Assembly: GCA_039984955.1 (NCBI GenBank)
Contig: JBDWTN010000007.1
Location: 2,178,501 to 2,242,500 of the forward strand
Reading direction: 5' to 3'
Length of the DNA: 64,000 nt
Origin: Marinobacter alexandrii
Lineage (GTDB): Bacteria; Bacteroidota; Bacteroidia; Cytophagales; Cyclobacteriaceae
Part shown: piece after piece, positions 63,714-64,000 of the stretch
Numbering within the stretch: the stretch's first letter is position 1
Layout: each line of letters begins with the position of its first letter
Notes under the pieces: model-generated
Databases searched by the model: none
The model's input: the letters and a program-made list of their open reading frames with translations, nothing else
Told to the model about the DNA's origin: nothing
Position numbers and translations under genes: made by a program

Positions 63714-63754
63714 GATATTTACAATAGAGGAGAGACAGTCTCAATTACTATTGT
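63700..63754. repeat. Inverted 16-base repeats at the transposon end, possible TnsB sites or operator
   Basis: ACCAAAGTAATTGAGA (63700-63715) matches the reverse complement of TCTCAATTACTATTGT (63739-63754), 14 of 16 bases; the inner 11 bases are perfect. The second copy ends exactly at the tnsA start codon. TnsB-binding sites or a regulatory site for tnsA are both possible. Confidence 0.5.
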
Positions 63755-64000
63755 ATGAATAAAGAAGAATTAAAGCCGGTTCGAACACTTAAAAAAAACC
63801 ATACTTCACTTACGGGGAAGGTTTCGAATTCAGATGGAGATTTAAATTCTTTCGAATCTTCTCTTGAAAGAGACTTTATTTTGCTAACGAATTTTGACTC
63901 TAATGTCGAGAAATTTGTAGAACAACCCACTAAGATCGAATATCATGATGAATTTGGCAGATTGAGACATTATACTCCAGACTTTCTAGTGTTCTACAGG
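63755..64000 (+). CDS. tnsA: TnsA-type transposase endonuclease subunit (partial, runs off the window)
   Basis: 82 codons open to the window edge. Begins MNKEELKPVRTLKKNHTSLT, then SFESSLERDFILLTNFDSNV with the first catalytic Glu, VEKFVEQPTKIEY, and RHYTPDFLVFYR with the catalytic Asp of the TnsA nuclease. The following catalytic Lys lies outside. TnsA cuts the 5' ends of the transposon and works with TnsB. It is the first gene of the element, which presumably continues with tnsB, tnsC and a target selector. Confidence 0.85.
   Translation, partial: MNKEELKPVRTLKKNHTSLTGKVSNSDGDLNSFESSLERDFILLTNFDSNVEKFVEQPTKIEYHDEFGRLRHYTPDFLVFYR

Larger units (their letters stand above)
63692..64000 (+). 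mobile_element. End of a Tn7-like transposon inserted in yifB/comM
   Basis: The boundary lies at about 63692, right after GGCGGT in the YifB codons. The next 62 bases include two inverted 16-base repeats, and the first gene is a TnsA homologue reading inward. In Tn7, tnsA is the gene nearest the right end and is transcribed away from it, so this end matches Tn7's right end. Element runs beyond the window. Confidence 0.85.

Noticed and set aside
1-64000. CRISPR arrays, tRNA and rRNA genes
   Set aside because: No regular repeat-spacer pattern, cloverleaf or rRNA core sequence was found on either strand by reading.

Overview
The window looks like the chromosome of a gliding, AT-rich Bacteroidota, most likely a marine member of the Cytophagales. 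Supporting signs are a type IX secretion C-terminal sorting domain (19209-21119), GldB and a RemB/Wzi-like barrel, many short-signal lipoproteins, TPR plus coiled-coil plus LuxR-HTH regulators, the alternative GlmU-like protein, a fused E1 alpha/beta subunit, DUF5687/DUF6702 families, and promoters of the TTTG / TAnnTTTG type. No rRNA, tRNA or CRISPR array was seen. I cannot name the genus.

Layout. 1-9.1 kb: tpiA-prmA, a two-gene ABC exporter, a TerB-like protein, a TPR/LuxR regulator and uvrA. 9.2-21.1 kb: an ECF sigma factor with a small overlapping partner, nth, a glycosyltransferase, gldB, E1 alpha/beta, a radical SAM/SPASM protein, DUF4105, and two exported or surface proteins. 21.1-35.9 kb: DUF427, a histidine kinase, a HupE-M1 peptidase pair facing DUF6702, a PIN toxin-antitoxin pair behind a long palindrome, DUF763, a TonB-domain protein, a 2H phosphoesterase, an astacin lipoprotein, twin alpha/beta hydrolases and a large zinc-protease lipoprotein. 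35.9-37.5 kb: an accessory patch with AbiH and a MazEF pair.

37.6-41.9 kb: the aromatic operon pheA - aminotransferase - DAHP synthase/chorismate mutase, with a polyprenyl synthase behind it. It is preceded by an attenuator: a 22-codon leader peptide rich in Tyr and Phe, an antiterminator arm and an intrinsic terminator. 43.5-44.1 kb: an ankyrin gene next to a decayed copy of itself. 47.2-51.8 kb: an Nramp-fold transporter lacking the usual metal-binding residues, run together with pxpABC (5-oxoprolinase). 52.5-60.6 kb: housekeeping genes on the minus strand (cyclophilin-RmlD-ATP-grasp, LRR protein, hemC, retropepsin-like protein, holB, GlmU-like, rpmE2).

62.8-64.0 kb: the most striking part. 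A yifB/comM gene is cut inside its conserved ALVGG segment. Foreign DNA follows at once and opens with a gene, in no complete ORF because it runs off the window, that reads as a TnsA-type endonuclease. This is the end of a Tn7-like transposon sitting in comM, the same target gene used by AbaR/Tn6022 elements of Acinetobacter. Its cargo lies beyond the window.
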